This document shows, one piece after another, positions 26,642 through 34,501 of a stretch of 64,000 nt of DNA. The position numbers and the translations under genes were made by a program. The stretch lies in assembly GCF_032397745.1 (NCBI RefSeq), contig NZ_CP135921.1, forward strand, positions 8,916,501 through 8,980,500. Reading direction: 5' to 3'. The stretch comes from Bradyrhizobium prioriisuperbiae (lineage in GTDB: Bacteria; Pseudomonadota; Alphaproteobacteria; Rhizobiales; Xanthobacteraceae). The stretch's first letter is position 1. Each line of letters opens with the position of its first letter. The notes under the pieces are model-generated. The model saw only the letters and a list, made by a program, of their open reading frames with translations. It did not search any database and was not told where the DNA came from.

Positions 26642-27928
26642 TTATGAAGCCAGTCGAATTTGCTGCAGTGTTAGATTGTTCAGGGCGCGTACGGCCTCCT
26701 GGGAATATCTGGCGCCGTTATCGCCCCGCGGACCAAGGGCAATGTTCAATGTGTGGGTCTGGGTTGCTGTTACGCCGGCCAGATTGCCGATTGGCCCGCG
26801 AAATCGTACGAGTGTCCAGGTCGGTGCAATTGACGCTCCCGCAGTCACAACGAATTGGACCGAGTGCGAGACTGAATCGATCGGAGGATCAGGAATCCTC
26901 TTCGTGACATTGCCCGCATTTTCACCTGCCGCTTTGGATTGCTCGGCTGCGTCGGCAGCGAGATCAACCACATCATCTGCGTTTGTTTTCGCTTGGTTGG
27001 CCTTGGTGTATGCCTCGGGACTCGTATCGCCTTCCTTCATGTTCGTCGCAATGTCGACGACCAGATCGTTCTTCGTTTTGGCTCTGGTTGCGTCATCGCG
27101 CGCCTTTAGGGCTTGCTGTCTGGCCATTACTGCAATTGCGCGAGATTGTCGCAGGAATTCCGCGTCTTCAACATCTCTGAATGGCGATTCTTTAAGGGAA
27201 AGCTCAGCAGACGTCGCGGCACGCTCCGCTTCATCGGCGGATTTCTTCGCGGCCGCATAGGCGTCTTTTGATAGCTTCGCAGCCTCGTCTGCAATCTCTT
27301 TCGGCTGTTTGGTGGCAGCGACGTTTGCCGATTTCGGGACAGCCGGCGCGATTGCCGCGGCTTTTGCAGTCCCTGGAGCGGGGTGATCGCCCGCCTGAAG
27401 ATCTCTCGTGGCCACCGGCGACAAAGCGGAATCAACCCATTCGCGCAAACCAAGATCACCCGCAAGGTTGCTCCGCAGGCCGGGATCACAGGGATCCGGA
27501 AGACGATATTTCGCACTACGAACAAGCAGGCCCCGACGCCACCGCCGTAACTCAAGAAGTGAGAGCGAAAAACTGATGGCCTCGGTTCTTATTGCCTGAC
27601 CGGACACCGAGGCGCCGGCGCCAAACGAAAATTGCTGGGCAACTCCGCTAACGGTGCCCAGCGGCTCGACATACGCGCCGACAGGAGTGACTGATCCCAG
27701 ATTGTTGGCGATCAACGTCATATCGACCTTGGCAGTCCATTGCTGGAGCCATCGGAACTGCGGTTCCTGAATTTTTTCGCTAAACGAGTCAGCCAATTCA
27801 CACTTTACGCGTTCGACGATGTCGCGAATTGGTATGGCACCCGTGGCTTCAGATAGTGGCGGCACCGTCGAACACGCCACGAGCAACGAGCCGATCATCA
27901 ACAGAAATACGCACGAAAAGATGCGCAT
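26642..27928 (-). CDS. Lipoprotein with long Ala/Lys coiled-coil region, unknown function
   Basis: A 428-residue protein starting MRIFSCVFLLMIGSLLVAC, a signal peptide with lipobox LVAC|S near residue 19. Residues about 20-165 form a compact domain (PIRDIVERVKCELADSF ... FRWLQQWTAKVDMTLIANN). A Pro/Ala linker leads to a long helical, Ala/Lys/Asp/Glu-rich stretch (about 200-340) that probably forms a coiled coil (SKDAYAAAKKSADEAERAATSAE). The C-terminal domain (about 350-428) has FVVTAGASIAPTWTLVRFRGP and ATQTHTLNIALGPRG. An envelope-anchored structural or binding protein fits. No family name is recognised. Confidence 0.7.
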   Translation of the reverse strand: MRIFSCVFLLMIGSLLVACSTVPPLSEATGAIPIRDIVERVKCELADSFSEKIQEPQFRWLQQWTAKVDMTLIANNLGSVTPVGAYVEPLGTVSGVAQQFSFGAGASVSGQAIRTEAISFSLSLLELRRWRRGLLVRSAKYRLPDPCDPGLRSNLAGDLGLREWVDSALSPVATRDLQAGDHPAPGTAKAAAIAPAVPKSANVAATKQPKEIADEAAKLSKDAYAAAKKSADEAERAATSAELSLKESPFRDVEDAEFLRQSRAIAVMARQQALKARDDATRAKTKNDLVVDIATNMKEGDTSPEAYTKANQAKTNADDVVDLAADAAEQSKAAGENAGNVTKRIPDPPIDSVSHSVQFVVTAGASIAPTWTLVRFRGPIGNLAGVTATQTHTLNIALGPRGDNGARYSQEAVRALNNLTLQQIRLAS

Positions 27929-28105
27929 TGGAGCCCCCACCCCTGAAATCACGCAAAGTATGCGACTACTATGGATTGTGCTTGGCAGAAAGATCAACTT
28001 GAATCTTAGCAACCCGCCGCTCTCCCTACGTGGCCCGCTGGCCATGGCTTGAGCGCCCCCCTTGCTGAGCCTGCGCTATAGCTCTCTCTAAAAAGGGGTA
28101 CTCAC

Positions 28106-29553
28106 ATGAACCGACGCAATGTTCTCGGCCTGACGTCAACGACAGCCATGGGCCTTGCCCTGGCACCCGTACGCACGTTTGGACAGTCGCCCCCTCCCGC
28201 CTCCCTCATGGCCCCCCTCAGCGCCTACATGTCCGCCGCCGCCACCCGCCCCTCCCCGCCGACGTCACCGAACAAGCCAAGCACCACCTGCTCGACACCC
28301 TCGCCGCCATGATCTCCGGCTCCGAGCTGCTGCCGGGACAGGCGGCGCAGCGCTACGTCAGCGCGTCCGCCGGCCGCGGCGCGGCGACGGTCGCGAGCTT
28401 TCCGCTCACGGCGGCGCCGGCGGATGCGGCGCTGGCCAACGGGGTGATGGCGCATGCGGACGAGACCGACGACTCGCACAACGAGTCGCGCTCGCATCCG
28501 GGCTCCTCCGTGGTGCCGGCGGCGCTGGCTATGGGCGAGGATGGCGGCATCGACGGGACGCGGCTGTTACGCGCGGTGACGCTGGGCTACGACATCGGCA
28601 CCCGCGTGGTGATGGCGATGGGCGGCGCCGCGTTCAGCTATGAGAGCAGCCTTGCCACCCACAGCATCGCCGGCACCTTTGGGGCGGCGGCCGCGGCCGC
28701 CTGCGCCGCCGGGCTCGACGCGCAACAGATGCGTTTCGTGCTGGACTACACCGCGCAACAATCCTCCGGGATCGTCGCCTGGCGGCGCGACACCGACCAC
28801 ATCGAGAAGGCGTTCGTGTTCGCCGGCATGCCCGCGCGCAACGGCGTCACCGCTGCGCTCTTGGTAAAATCCGGCTGGAACGGAGTCGACGACATTTTTT
28901 CCGGCGCGGACAATTTCTTCCAGGCCTATGCGCCGAAGGCCATGCCCGCGCGGCTGGTGGAGGCGCTGGGCGAGCGTTACGCGATTACGCAGACCGACAT
29001 CAAGAAATGGACCGTGGGATCACCGATCCAGGCGCCGCTGGATGCGATGGCTGCGATCCGCGGCCGGACGCCATTCACGGCGGATGAGGTGCGCGAGGTG
29101 AGCGTGCGCGTGGCGCCGTCGGTGGCCGCGGTCGTGGACAACCGCGACATGCCCGACATCTGCCTGCAACACATGATGGCGGTGATGCTGCTGGACGGCA
29201 CGGCCTCGTTCCACGCCGCCCACGACAAGCCGCGCATGCAGGATGCCGCCGTGCTGGCCCAGCGCGCCAAGGTGCGGCTGATGCGCGACGAGGAGCTGGC
29301 GAAACTGCTGCCGGTGCGCGTGGCCATTGTGGATGTGACGCTCACTGACGGACGGGTGCTGTCGGAGCGCATCACCGCCGTGCGCGGCACGCCGCGCAAC
29401 CCGATGGAGCGCACGGAGGTGATGGAGAAGGCGCGGGATCTCATCGCGCCGGTGCTGGGGCGGGGCAAGGCGGAGCGGCTGATCGCGACGATCTATGCGA
29501 TCGAGGGTGTGGGGATGTGCGGGGGGGTTGAGGGGTTGTTGCAGCGGGGGTGA
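28106..29553 (+). pseudogene. Exported MmgE/PrpD-family protein gene split by a frameshift
   Basis: The frame from 28106 encodes a Tat-like signal peptide (MNRRNVLGLTSTTAMGLALA) and about 48 further residues to a stop at 28312. The next frame continues with the MmgE/PrpD domain (MISGSELLPGQAAQRYVSA ... ADETDDSHNESRSHPGSS ... EKAFVFAGMPARNGVTAALL) to 29553. Adding one C to the C run at 28249-28252 joins both into one protein of about 480 residues reading ATRPLPADVTEQAKHHLLDT. This is either a real inactivating deletion or a sequencing error. PrpD relatives are 2-methylcitrate/iminodisuccinate-type lyases; a twin-arginine-type signal is unusual for them. An undamaged gene would start at 28106. 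Confidence 0.82.
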
Positions 29554-29720
29554 GTGCACCGCAACCTTATGCGCATATGCGTCATCCCACTGGATCTGTT
29601 CGCAAGGCCGCGAAAGTGCGCGTTACAGATCCCGACACTAGTCTTTAGTAGTAGCATACCCCCTTGCGCTCCCCCACGGGTTGAGAAATGATCTTACTCA
29701 GGTCTGGGGAGATCACGAAA

Positions 29721-30098
29721 ATGCGTGTTCTGGGAATCGTGGCGCTGGGCGCTGCGCTGGCGGGCTGTGCGTCGAGTTCATCGGAAATCGCGCCCGCCTA
29801 TGTTTCACCGGTCATGTACCAGCAATACACCTGCGCGCAGCTCGCCCAGGAAGCGCAGGGCGTGTCGGCGCGTGCGGCAACCCTGTCCGGCGCCCAGGAC
29901 CAAAAACGCACAAACGATGCAATCGCAACGACGGCAGCTGTCGTGATCTTCTGGCCAGCGGCTTTCCTGGTTGGCGGCGACAAACAGACCGCGGCAGAAC
30001 TCGCGCAGATGAAGGGACAGATGGTCGCGATCGAGCAAGCGTCTATCCAGAAGAAGTGTGGGATTCAGTTTCAGGGGCAGCGGCCGCCTGGCACGTAA
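29721..30098 (+). CDS. Small lipoprotein of unknown function
   Basis: A 125-residue protein beginning MRVLGIVALGAALAGC, a clear lipobox (LAGC|A at residues 13-17). The mature part has APAYVSPVMYQQYTCAQLAQEAQ, a helical segment, a hydrophobic stretch ATTAAVVIFWPAAFLVGGD (about 70-88), and ends with EQASIQKKCGIQFQ. The two Cys residues of the mature protein may pair. Similar short lipoproteins are widespread in Rhizobiales without known function. It sits between the MmgE/PrpD gene and scrambled pieces of a second copy of that gene. Confidence 0.8.
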   Translation: MRVLGIVALGAALAGCASSSSEIAPAYVSPVMYQQYTCAQLAQEAQGVSARAATLSGAQDQKRTNDAIATTAAVVIFWPAAFLVGGDKQTAAELAQMKGQMVAIEQASIQKKCGIQFQGQRPPGT

Positions 30099-30139
30099 CA
30101 ACCTCTACTCCAGCGCATTGGATGGAAAGACCGGGTTTA

Positions 30140-30262
30140 CGGTGGCTGCGATCGAGGGCATGGGGATGTGCGGGGGTTGAGACCGCTGCTGCAGCGGGGG
30201 TGAGTCGGCTGATGCGCGCGATGACGCCAGGCTACGACATCGGCACCCGGGTGGTGATGGTT
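30140..30262 (+). pseudogene. Scrambled remnants of a second MmgE/PrpD gene
   Basis: Bases 30147-30203 resemble the 3' end of the gene at 28106-29553 (GCGATCGAGGG...GGGGATGTGCGGGGG...GCAGCGGGGGTGA). Bases 30208-30262 resemble its interior near 28567-28620 (GGCTACGACATCGGCACCC...GTGGTGATGG). The pieces occur in reversed order relative to the intact gene, on the same strand. They look like debris from a duplicated and rearranged paralogue. Confidence 0.7.
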
Positions 30263-31406
30263 ACCTCACAATCGCCGGTGTGATCGCAGCAACGGACGTC
30301 GGGGACGACGGAATCTCTCCGAGCTTGATCGTCAATCCGGCATAGAACTCGTCCTGCCTGGTCAGCGTGCGCGGCGTGTTGCCGTTGGTATAGCGTGCCT
30401 GCAGGAAAAGGTTGTCCTTGTAGATCGGATAGGATGCGGTGACCTGTACGTAATCGATGTTGCGCTTGCTGGACGGATTGAGCGTCTCAGCGAGATAGAT
30501 GTACTTCGCTTCAAACGTCAGCGATTTATCGATGACGTCCGGCCAGAGGTTGTCGAATATCAGACTTGCGGAGATCTTCGTGCCGGCCCAAAGATAATTG
30601 TCGCCGGGCGTCAGCGTCTTGAACACCCCGTCATCGGCCACATGGAAATAGTCGAGTGCTAACGTCGGGCGGAAGTTCAGCCACACATTCTCGGTCAGTT
30701 GCGTCGTCTTGCCGATAAAGCCCAGCGTCATGGGCTGCCAGAATGCCTCAAAGCCGAATATGCTCGCTTTTCCGTCGAAGTCCGTCGTGTAGACGGCATC
30801 AGCTTTCACGTATTGGCGAATCAAGTACGAATTCGGGCTGAAGTATTCGAACTCGAAGCCACCCTTGGCCGACTGCGAACCGGTGTTCTTCGAACCATTT
30901 TGAATGCTGCGATCGAATTCCATTCCCGTCAACAGAGCTACCCGGCTGAGGTAGCTGTTGGCTTTCAGATTTTCAGTCGTGAGTTCGCGGTCCCAGACAA
31001 ATCCCGCGATCACCGCGCCCTTGATGGCCAGCGCACTTTGTTTCGCGATGCGGTCATCGGTGTAGGACACCAGTGCGCCGGCATCCGATACTTTCGTGTC
31101 ATTCGTGATCGCGGCGCCAGTCGGATAGGCGTCTCTCACAAGAAACACCGGGGCCGGCTTGAACGGATCTTTCTTCGGTGCCGGTGGCTTCGGTTTCGGC
31201 TTCGGCATCACCGCGACATCGCGCTGGAATACCTTGACTTCCTCGCTGTCAATGCACCCGTCCCGATCGAAATCATACTTTTTCAGAAGCTCCTCAAGGC
31301 CATCGGCCTTCAGGCAATATTCCGACGTCGCAGCATTGGCAGCATTGGCAGCATACGGCAATGCGCAAACGCCGGTGATCATCATTGCCCGGATGGAATG
31401 ACGCAT
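30261..31406 (-). CDS. Exported protein with EF-hand calcium-binding loop and beta-rich domain
   Basis: A 381-residue protein with a signal peptide (cleavage near ANAANA, about residue 26). A perfect EF-hand loop DFDRDGCIDSEE (Asp1, Asp3, Asp5, Gly6, Ile8, Asp9, Glu12) occurs at about residues 45-56 in the mature N terminus. A Pro/Lys linker (KPKPKPPAPKKDPFKPAP) follows, then about 290 residues of alternating polar/aromatic strands (GGFEFEYFSPNSYLIRQYVKADAVYTTDF, VWLNFRPTLALDYFHVAD, LFLQARYTNGNTPRTLTRQDEFYAGLTIKLG) that look like an outer-membrane beta-barrel or beta-sandwich. Calcium binding is well supported; the role is unknown. The 184-residue gene upstream is in the same orientation with 9 bases between. 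Confidence 0.72.
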   Translation of the reverse strand: MRHSIRAMMITGVCALPYAANAANAATSEYCLKADGLEELLKKYDFDRDGCIDSEEVKVFQRDVAVMPKPKPKPPAPKKDPFKPAPVFLVRDAYPTGAAITNDTKVSDAGALVSYTDDRIAKQSALAIKGAVIAGFVWDRELTTENLKANSYLSRVALLTGMEFDRSIQNGSKNTGSQSAKGGFEFEYFSPNSYLIRQYVKADAVYTTDFDGKASIFGFEAFWQPMTLGFIGKTTQLTENVWLNFRPTLALDYFHVADDGVFKTLTPGDNYLWAGTKISASLIFDNLWPDVIDKSLTFEAKYIYLAETLNPSSKRNIDYVQVTASYPIYKDNLFLQARYTNGNTPRTLTRQDEFYAGLTIKLGEIPSSPTSVAAITPAIVR

Positions 31407-31415
31407 GGCCGTGCC

Positions 31416-31970
31416 TCAGTTCTTCTGCGGATTATGGCGAACAACTGCTCCAATAAAATCCGCGACGAACGACGCCGACTGCGTCTCATAGGGCTGGATC
31501 CACTGCTTCATGGTATACCCCGCCTGGTAGTAATAGTTGTCCAACAGGACCGCCATGGTGCGCTTCTCGTCCACTTCAAAGTGGTAACGGGACAATGGAT
31601 AGGCGGCCGCTATCGTGTTCGGATCGACGTTCTTGAAACGACCGATAACGATCCTGACGTCACGATCGGCCGCGATCGGCGAATATCCACGCACCTCCAA
31701 CCCTTCAAGATGCTTGTGCTGATCGTGAGCAGACGCGTTCGGATCAAGACCTTCGAGAATATCCCTGCTGATCCTGCTGTTCGCCGCAATTTCGGCCTCC
31801 ACCGGCGCCTGGTTGAAATCGACGACAATGCCAGCGGTCCGCAGCGCGGACGATGCAGCGTCCTTGAACGCTTCGGAATAGACCCGCGCCCGCTCTTTCT
31901 TGTCCGCTATCTTATCCGATTGCTGTTTCGCGTACTGCGCAAAGTCGGAGCCCCAATTTTCGTTCGCCAT
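31416..31970 (-). CDS. Hypothetical cytoplasmic protein, partner of the EF-hand protein
   Basis: A 184-residue protein; the ATG at 31970 (MANENWGSDFAQYAKQQSDK) has a GGGG ribosome site, and an earlier in-frame ATG at 32012 is less likely. No signal peptide or membrane helix. The N-terminal 50 residues are helical and charged. The remainder has a mixed alpha/beta pattern with VRIVIGRFKNVDPNTIAAAYPLSRYHFEVDEKRTMAVLLDNYYYQAGYT. No family is recognised. It ends 9 bases before the start of the EF-hand gene in the same direction, so the two are probably cotranscribed. Confidence 0.65.
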   Translation of the reverse strand: MANENWGSDFAQYAKQQSDKIADKKERARVYSEAFKDAASSALRTAGIVVDFNQAPVEAEIAANSRISRDILEGLDPNASAHDQHKHLEGLEVRGYSPIAADRDVRIVIGRFKNVDPNTIAAAYPLSRYHFEVDEKRTMAVLLDNYYYQAGYTMKQWIQPYETQSASFVADFIGAVVRHNPQKN

Positions 31971-32354
31971 GACCGCCCCCCGCTTTCCATTTTGTGTTCG
32001 GTTGATGCCCATCCGCTCAAATCAATGCATCAAGATGCATGCAGCATCGCCTGGAGCGACGAACGCTCCGCGCGCTGTTCACTTGAACTCGACGATGTGA
32101 CTTGAGGCCCTTGCTGTCAGTTGAAATCAATAAAACGCGTCACGCAGGTGACGAGGAAAATACAAGTCACGAATATTCCGCGCTGGAAATGCAGCAGAAA
32201 TAACCCATCGAAAAATGACCAAATTATTAAACGCCAAGGGATGACGAAACGCAACTACAGCAAAAGAGATTTTTTGGGTGTGCTTTTGCGAACACTCCCG
32301 TTTTGTGTGGCTCGACCGCCGCATAGAGACGATGCGTCGCGCCGCCCACCGCCG
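31971..32354. other. AT-richer gene-free stretch with a short dyad
   Basis: No gene is supported. At 32138-32153 there is a perfect dyad CGTCAC-GCAG-GTGACG (6-bp arms), a possible operator for the 184-residue gene that starts about 170 bases away. The sequence between 32170 and 32280 is unusually A-rich for this genome. Confidence 0.4.
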
Positions 32355-33056
32355 TCATGGCTTCAGCCCCCAGGGACGGCGGCAGTAGGGGCAGCCGTCG
32401 CTTTTCGGCGGCAGGCCGCGGGAGCGGCCGTCGATCTCCTTCAGCAGATCTGCCCAGGTGTGGTGGGGCTGCTCGGGCCTGGCCTGCACGTCGAGGCTGC
32501 TCTTGAACACGCGCGGCATCACCTTGGACAGAATCCAGCAGCGCGCGGTGACGCGGGCGCGGGAGCGCATCACATTCTCGCGGTTGAACACCCGATGCAC
32601 GCCGCCACGCGCGCTGCGGCGCTCCATCCAGTCGTTGCGGGCGTTGTCGGCGATGTCGAGGATGGCGTCGGCCATGACGAGATAGCCGAACTCGCGTGCC
32701 TGCCAGTAGCGCGCCGCAAAGCCGTCGCGGTCGGCCTTGACCCAGCCAAACACCGCGTCAGCGGAGGGCATGCCGGCCTCGCTGCAGACATCGCTGAGGG
32801 TGCGCCCGGCGCTGAGCTGGCCGCAGATATCGTCGGCGATCTCGGGCGTATAGAGCAGCGGTACGCCGCGGGAATGCGGATAGGTCTTGTAACGGTCGCC
32901 GAAGCCGGCGCGGTTCTCGCGCACCCACTGGTGGACGGTCCACGCGTTGGGCATGCCGTCGTCGGTGCAGATGTCCTTCACGGTGCGGCCGCGCGCCAGT
33001 TCGTTGCAGATGCGGTTCGCAATGGCGGCGCTGTAGGGAACGTATCGCCTGCGCAT
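32355..33056 (-). CDS. Terminase small subunit-like protein (phage Sf6 gp1-type helix-turn-helix)
   Basis: A 233-residue protein with two tandem copies of a helix-turn-helix unit: YSAAIANRICNELARGRTVK, continuing to WVRENRAGFGDRY, and YTPEIADDICGQLSAGRTLS, continuing to WVKADRDGFAARY. This is the pattern of phage terminase small subunits of the Sf6 type, which bind packaging sites. The following helix (QAREFGYLVMADAILDIADNA) also fits. The C terminus ends with a CPYC knuckle near residue 226. No large terminase, portal or capsid gene is nearby, so this is an orphan, perhaps kept as a DNA-binding regulator. It has the same orientation as the min genes. Confidence 0.75.
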   Translation of the reverse strand: MRRRYVPYSAAIANRICNELARGRTVKDICTDDGMPNAWTVHQWVRENRAGFGDRYKTYPHSRGVPLLYTPEIADDICGQLSAGRTLSDVCSEAGMPSADAVFGWVKADRDGFAARYWQAREFGYLVMADAILDIADNARNDWMERRSARGGVHRVFNRENVMRSRARVTARCWILSKVMPRVFKSSLDVQARPEQPHHTWADLLKEIDGRSRGLPPKSDGCPYCRRPWGLKP

Positions 33057-33095
33057 GGGGATGCTCCTCGGTCAGGTACGCGGCTCGCGCGGACA

Positions 33096-33115
33096 ATAAA
33101 AAGCCCGCGCCGGGC
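33096..33115 (-). terminator. Rho-independent terminator reading on the minus strand
   Basis: On the minus strand GCCCG-GCG-CGGGC is followed by TTTTTATT. It lies downstream of minE (stop at 33385), separated by a palindromic repeat, and just before the terminase-like gene start. It probably stops residual min operon transcripts. Confidence 0.65.
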
Positions 33116-33251
33116 GGAGGCCGGAGCGGGTGCGAGCGTGACGAGAGTCGGCGATTTGGCGTTACGGCGCAAGGGTGGGGATGTGGATATTGTGGCTAAC
33201 TCCGTGGGTGGTGCAGGCGCGGTGGGGATGATGCGCCTCGCCACCCTCCGT

Positions 33252-33356
33252 TGTCATGCCTGCGGACGCAGGCATCCAGTACGCCCGGTGTGCGAGAGGA
33301 AACTCTGCGCACATCACGCCGGCCTGCGTTTACTGGATCACCCGCGGGTGATGACA
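33252..33356. repeat. Dispersed palindromic element, family 1 variant
   Basis: TGTCATGCCTGCGGACGCAGGCATCCAGTA at the left and TACTGGATCACCCGCGGGTGATGACA at the right. The core sequences differ from the main family but the GTCAT...ATGAC outer arms and the ATCCAG/CTGGAT inner arms are kept. Confidence 0.75.
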
Positions 33357-33384
33357 CCGTGTGTGGAGCGAGGCTGTCGTCACC

Positions 33385-33666
33385 TCATCCCGCGATCGCG
33401 AGCCGCTTCTCGAAGCCGTTCGGCAGTTCGATATCCACCTCCAGCGTGGAGACGCTGTCGCCGCGGTCCATGCGGACAATCACCTTGTCGGGATCGAGGT
33501 CGACATGGCGGGAGACCACCGCGAGGATTTCCTCGCGCAGCAGGTTCAACAGATCCGGCTGGCCACGCTGGCCGCGTTCGTGGGCGAGCAGGATCTGCAG
33601 CCGTTCCCGCGCCACCGGCGCGGAGGCGGTGCGCGGCCGCAGGAAACGCAGGATGTCGAGGCTCAT
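33385..33666 (-). CDS. minE: Cell division topological specificity factor MinE
   Basis: A 93-residue protein that stimulates MinD ATPase and drives Min oscillation, restricting the division site to midcell. It has the MinE layout: N-terminal MSLDILRFLRPR, the MinD-interacting helix KERLQILLAHERG-like segment (VARERLQILLAHERG, about 20-34), and the C-terminal topological domain (LLREEILAVVSRHVDLDPDKVIVRMDRGDSVSTLEVDIEL). Its ATG overlaps the minD stop by 4 bases (ATGA), showing translational coupling in minC-minD-minE. Confidence 0.97.
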   Translation of the reverse strand: MSLDILRFLRPRTASAPVARERLQILLAHERGQRGQPDLLNLLREEILAVVSRHVDLDPDKVIVRMDRGDSVSTLEVDIELPNGFEKRLAIAG

Positions 33667-34478
33667 GCCGCCCTCCGTCCCAGCAGCCGCTCCATGAAGC
33701 CGCGGCGCTCGGCCGGCACCGTCATGGTGATGGTCTCGCCGGCGAGGCGCTTGGCCGCGTCCATGTAGGCGCGGGCGGGCGGGCTTGCCGCATTGTTCAG
33801 GGTGACGGGAGAGCCGACATTGGAGGCGCGCAGCACGTCCTGGCTTTCGGGAATGATGCCGAGCAGGGGCGTGGCGAGGATCTCGAGAATATCGTCGATC
33901 GAGAGCATCTCGCCGCGCGACGCCCGGCCCTGGTCGTAGCGGGTGATCAGCACATGCTTCTTGACCTGCTCGCCCTTCTCCGCCTTCACGGTCTTGGAAT
34001 CCAGCATGCCGATGATGCGGTCGGAATCGCGCACGGAAGAGACTTCCGGATTGGTGACGATCACGGCTTCGTCCGCATAACGCATCGCCAGCGTGGCGCC
34101 GCGCTCGATGCCGGCCGGTGAGTCGCAGATCACCCAGTCGAATTTTGCGCGCAACTCATCGATGACCTGCTTGACGCCCTCGTCACTGAGCGCATCCTTG
34201 TCACGGGTCTGCGACGCCGGCAGCAGCCACAAATTCTCCAGCCGCTTGTCGCGGATCAGCGCCTGCGAGAGTTTCGCCACCCCCTGCACCACATTGATGA
34301 GATCGAACACCACGCGGCGTTCCGCCCCCATCACCAGATCGAGGTTGCGCAGGCCGACGTCGAAATCGACCACGACGACCTTGTCGCCGTTCTGCGCCAG
34401 CGCCGCGCCGAGCGCGGCCGTGGTCGTGGTCTTGCCCACGCCGCCCTTGCCTGATGTCACGACCAAGACCTTGGCCAT
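33663..34478 (-). CDS. minD: Septum site-determining protein MinD
   Basis: A 271-residue membrane-associated ATPase that recruits MinC and oscillates with MinE. The deviant Walker A motif GKGGVGKTTTTAALG is at residues 10-24. Other ParA/MinD motifs are VVVVDFDVGLRNLDLVMG (about 37-54) and VICDSPAGIERGA (about 115-127). The C terminus (RRGFMERLLGRRAA) is the amphipathic membrane-targeting helix. The frame is open upstream, but the ATG at 34478 (MAKVLVVTSGKGG) is the family start. It lies 23 bases after minC. Confidence 0.98.
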   Translation of the reverse strand: MAKVLVVTSGKGGVGKTTTTAALGAALAQNGDKVVVVDFDVGLRNLDLVMGAERRVVFDLINVVQGVAKLSQALIRDKRLENLWLLPASQTRDKDALSDEGVKQVIDELRAKFDWVICDSPAGIERGATLAMRYADEAVIVTNPEVSSVRDSDRIIGMLDSKTVKAEKGEQVKKHVLITRYDQGRASRGEMLSIDDILEILATPLLGIIPESQDVLRASNVGSPVTLNNAASPPARAYMDAAKRLAGETITMTVPAERRGFMERLLGRRAA

Positions 34479-34501
34479 TCGTTGTCTCCTTGGAAGTTGA
34501 A

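Noticed and set aside
32121..34121. A 666-codon open frame on the plus strand over the terminase-like, minE and minD genes
   Set aside because: Antisense shadow of recognised genes; composition is Arg/Ala/Pro-rich without domain motifs.
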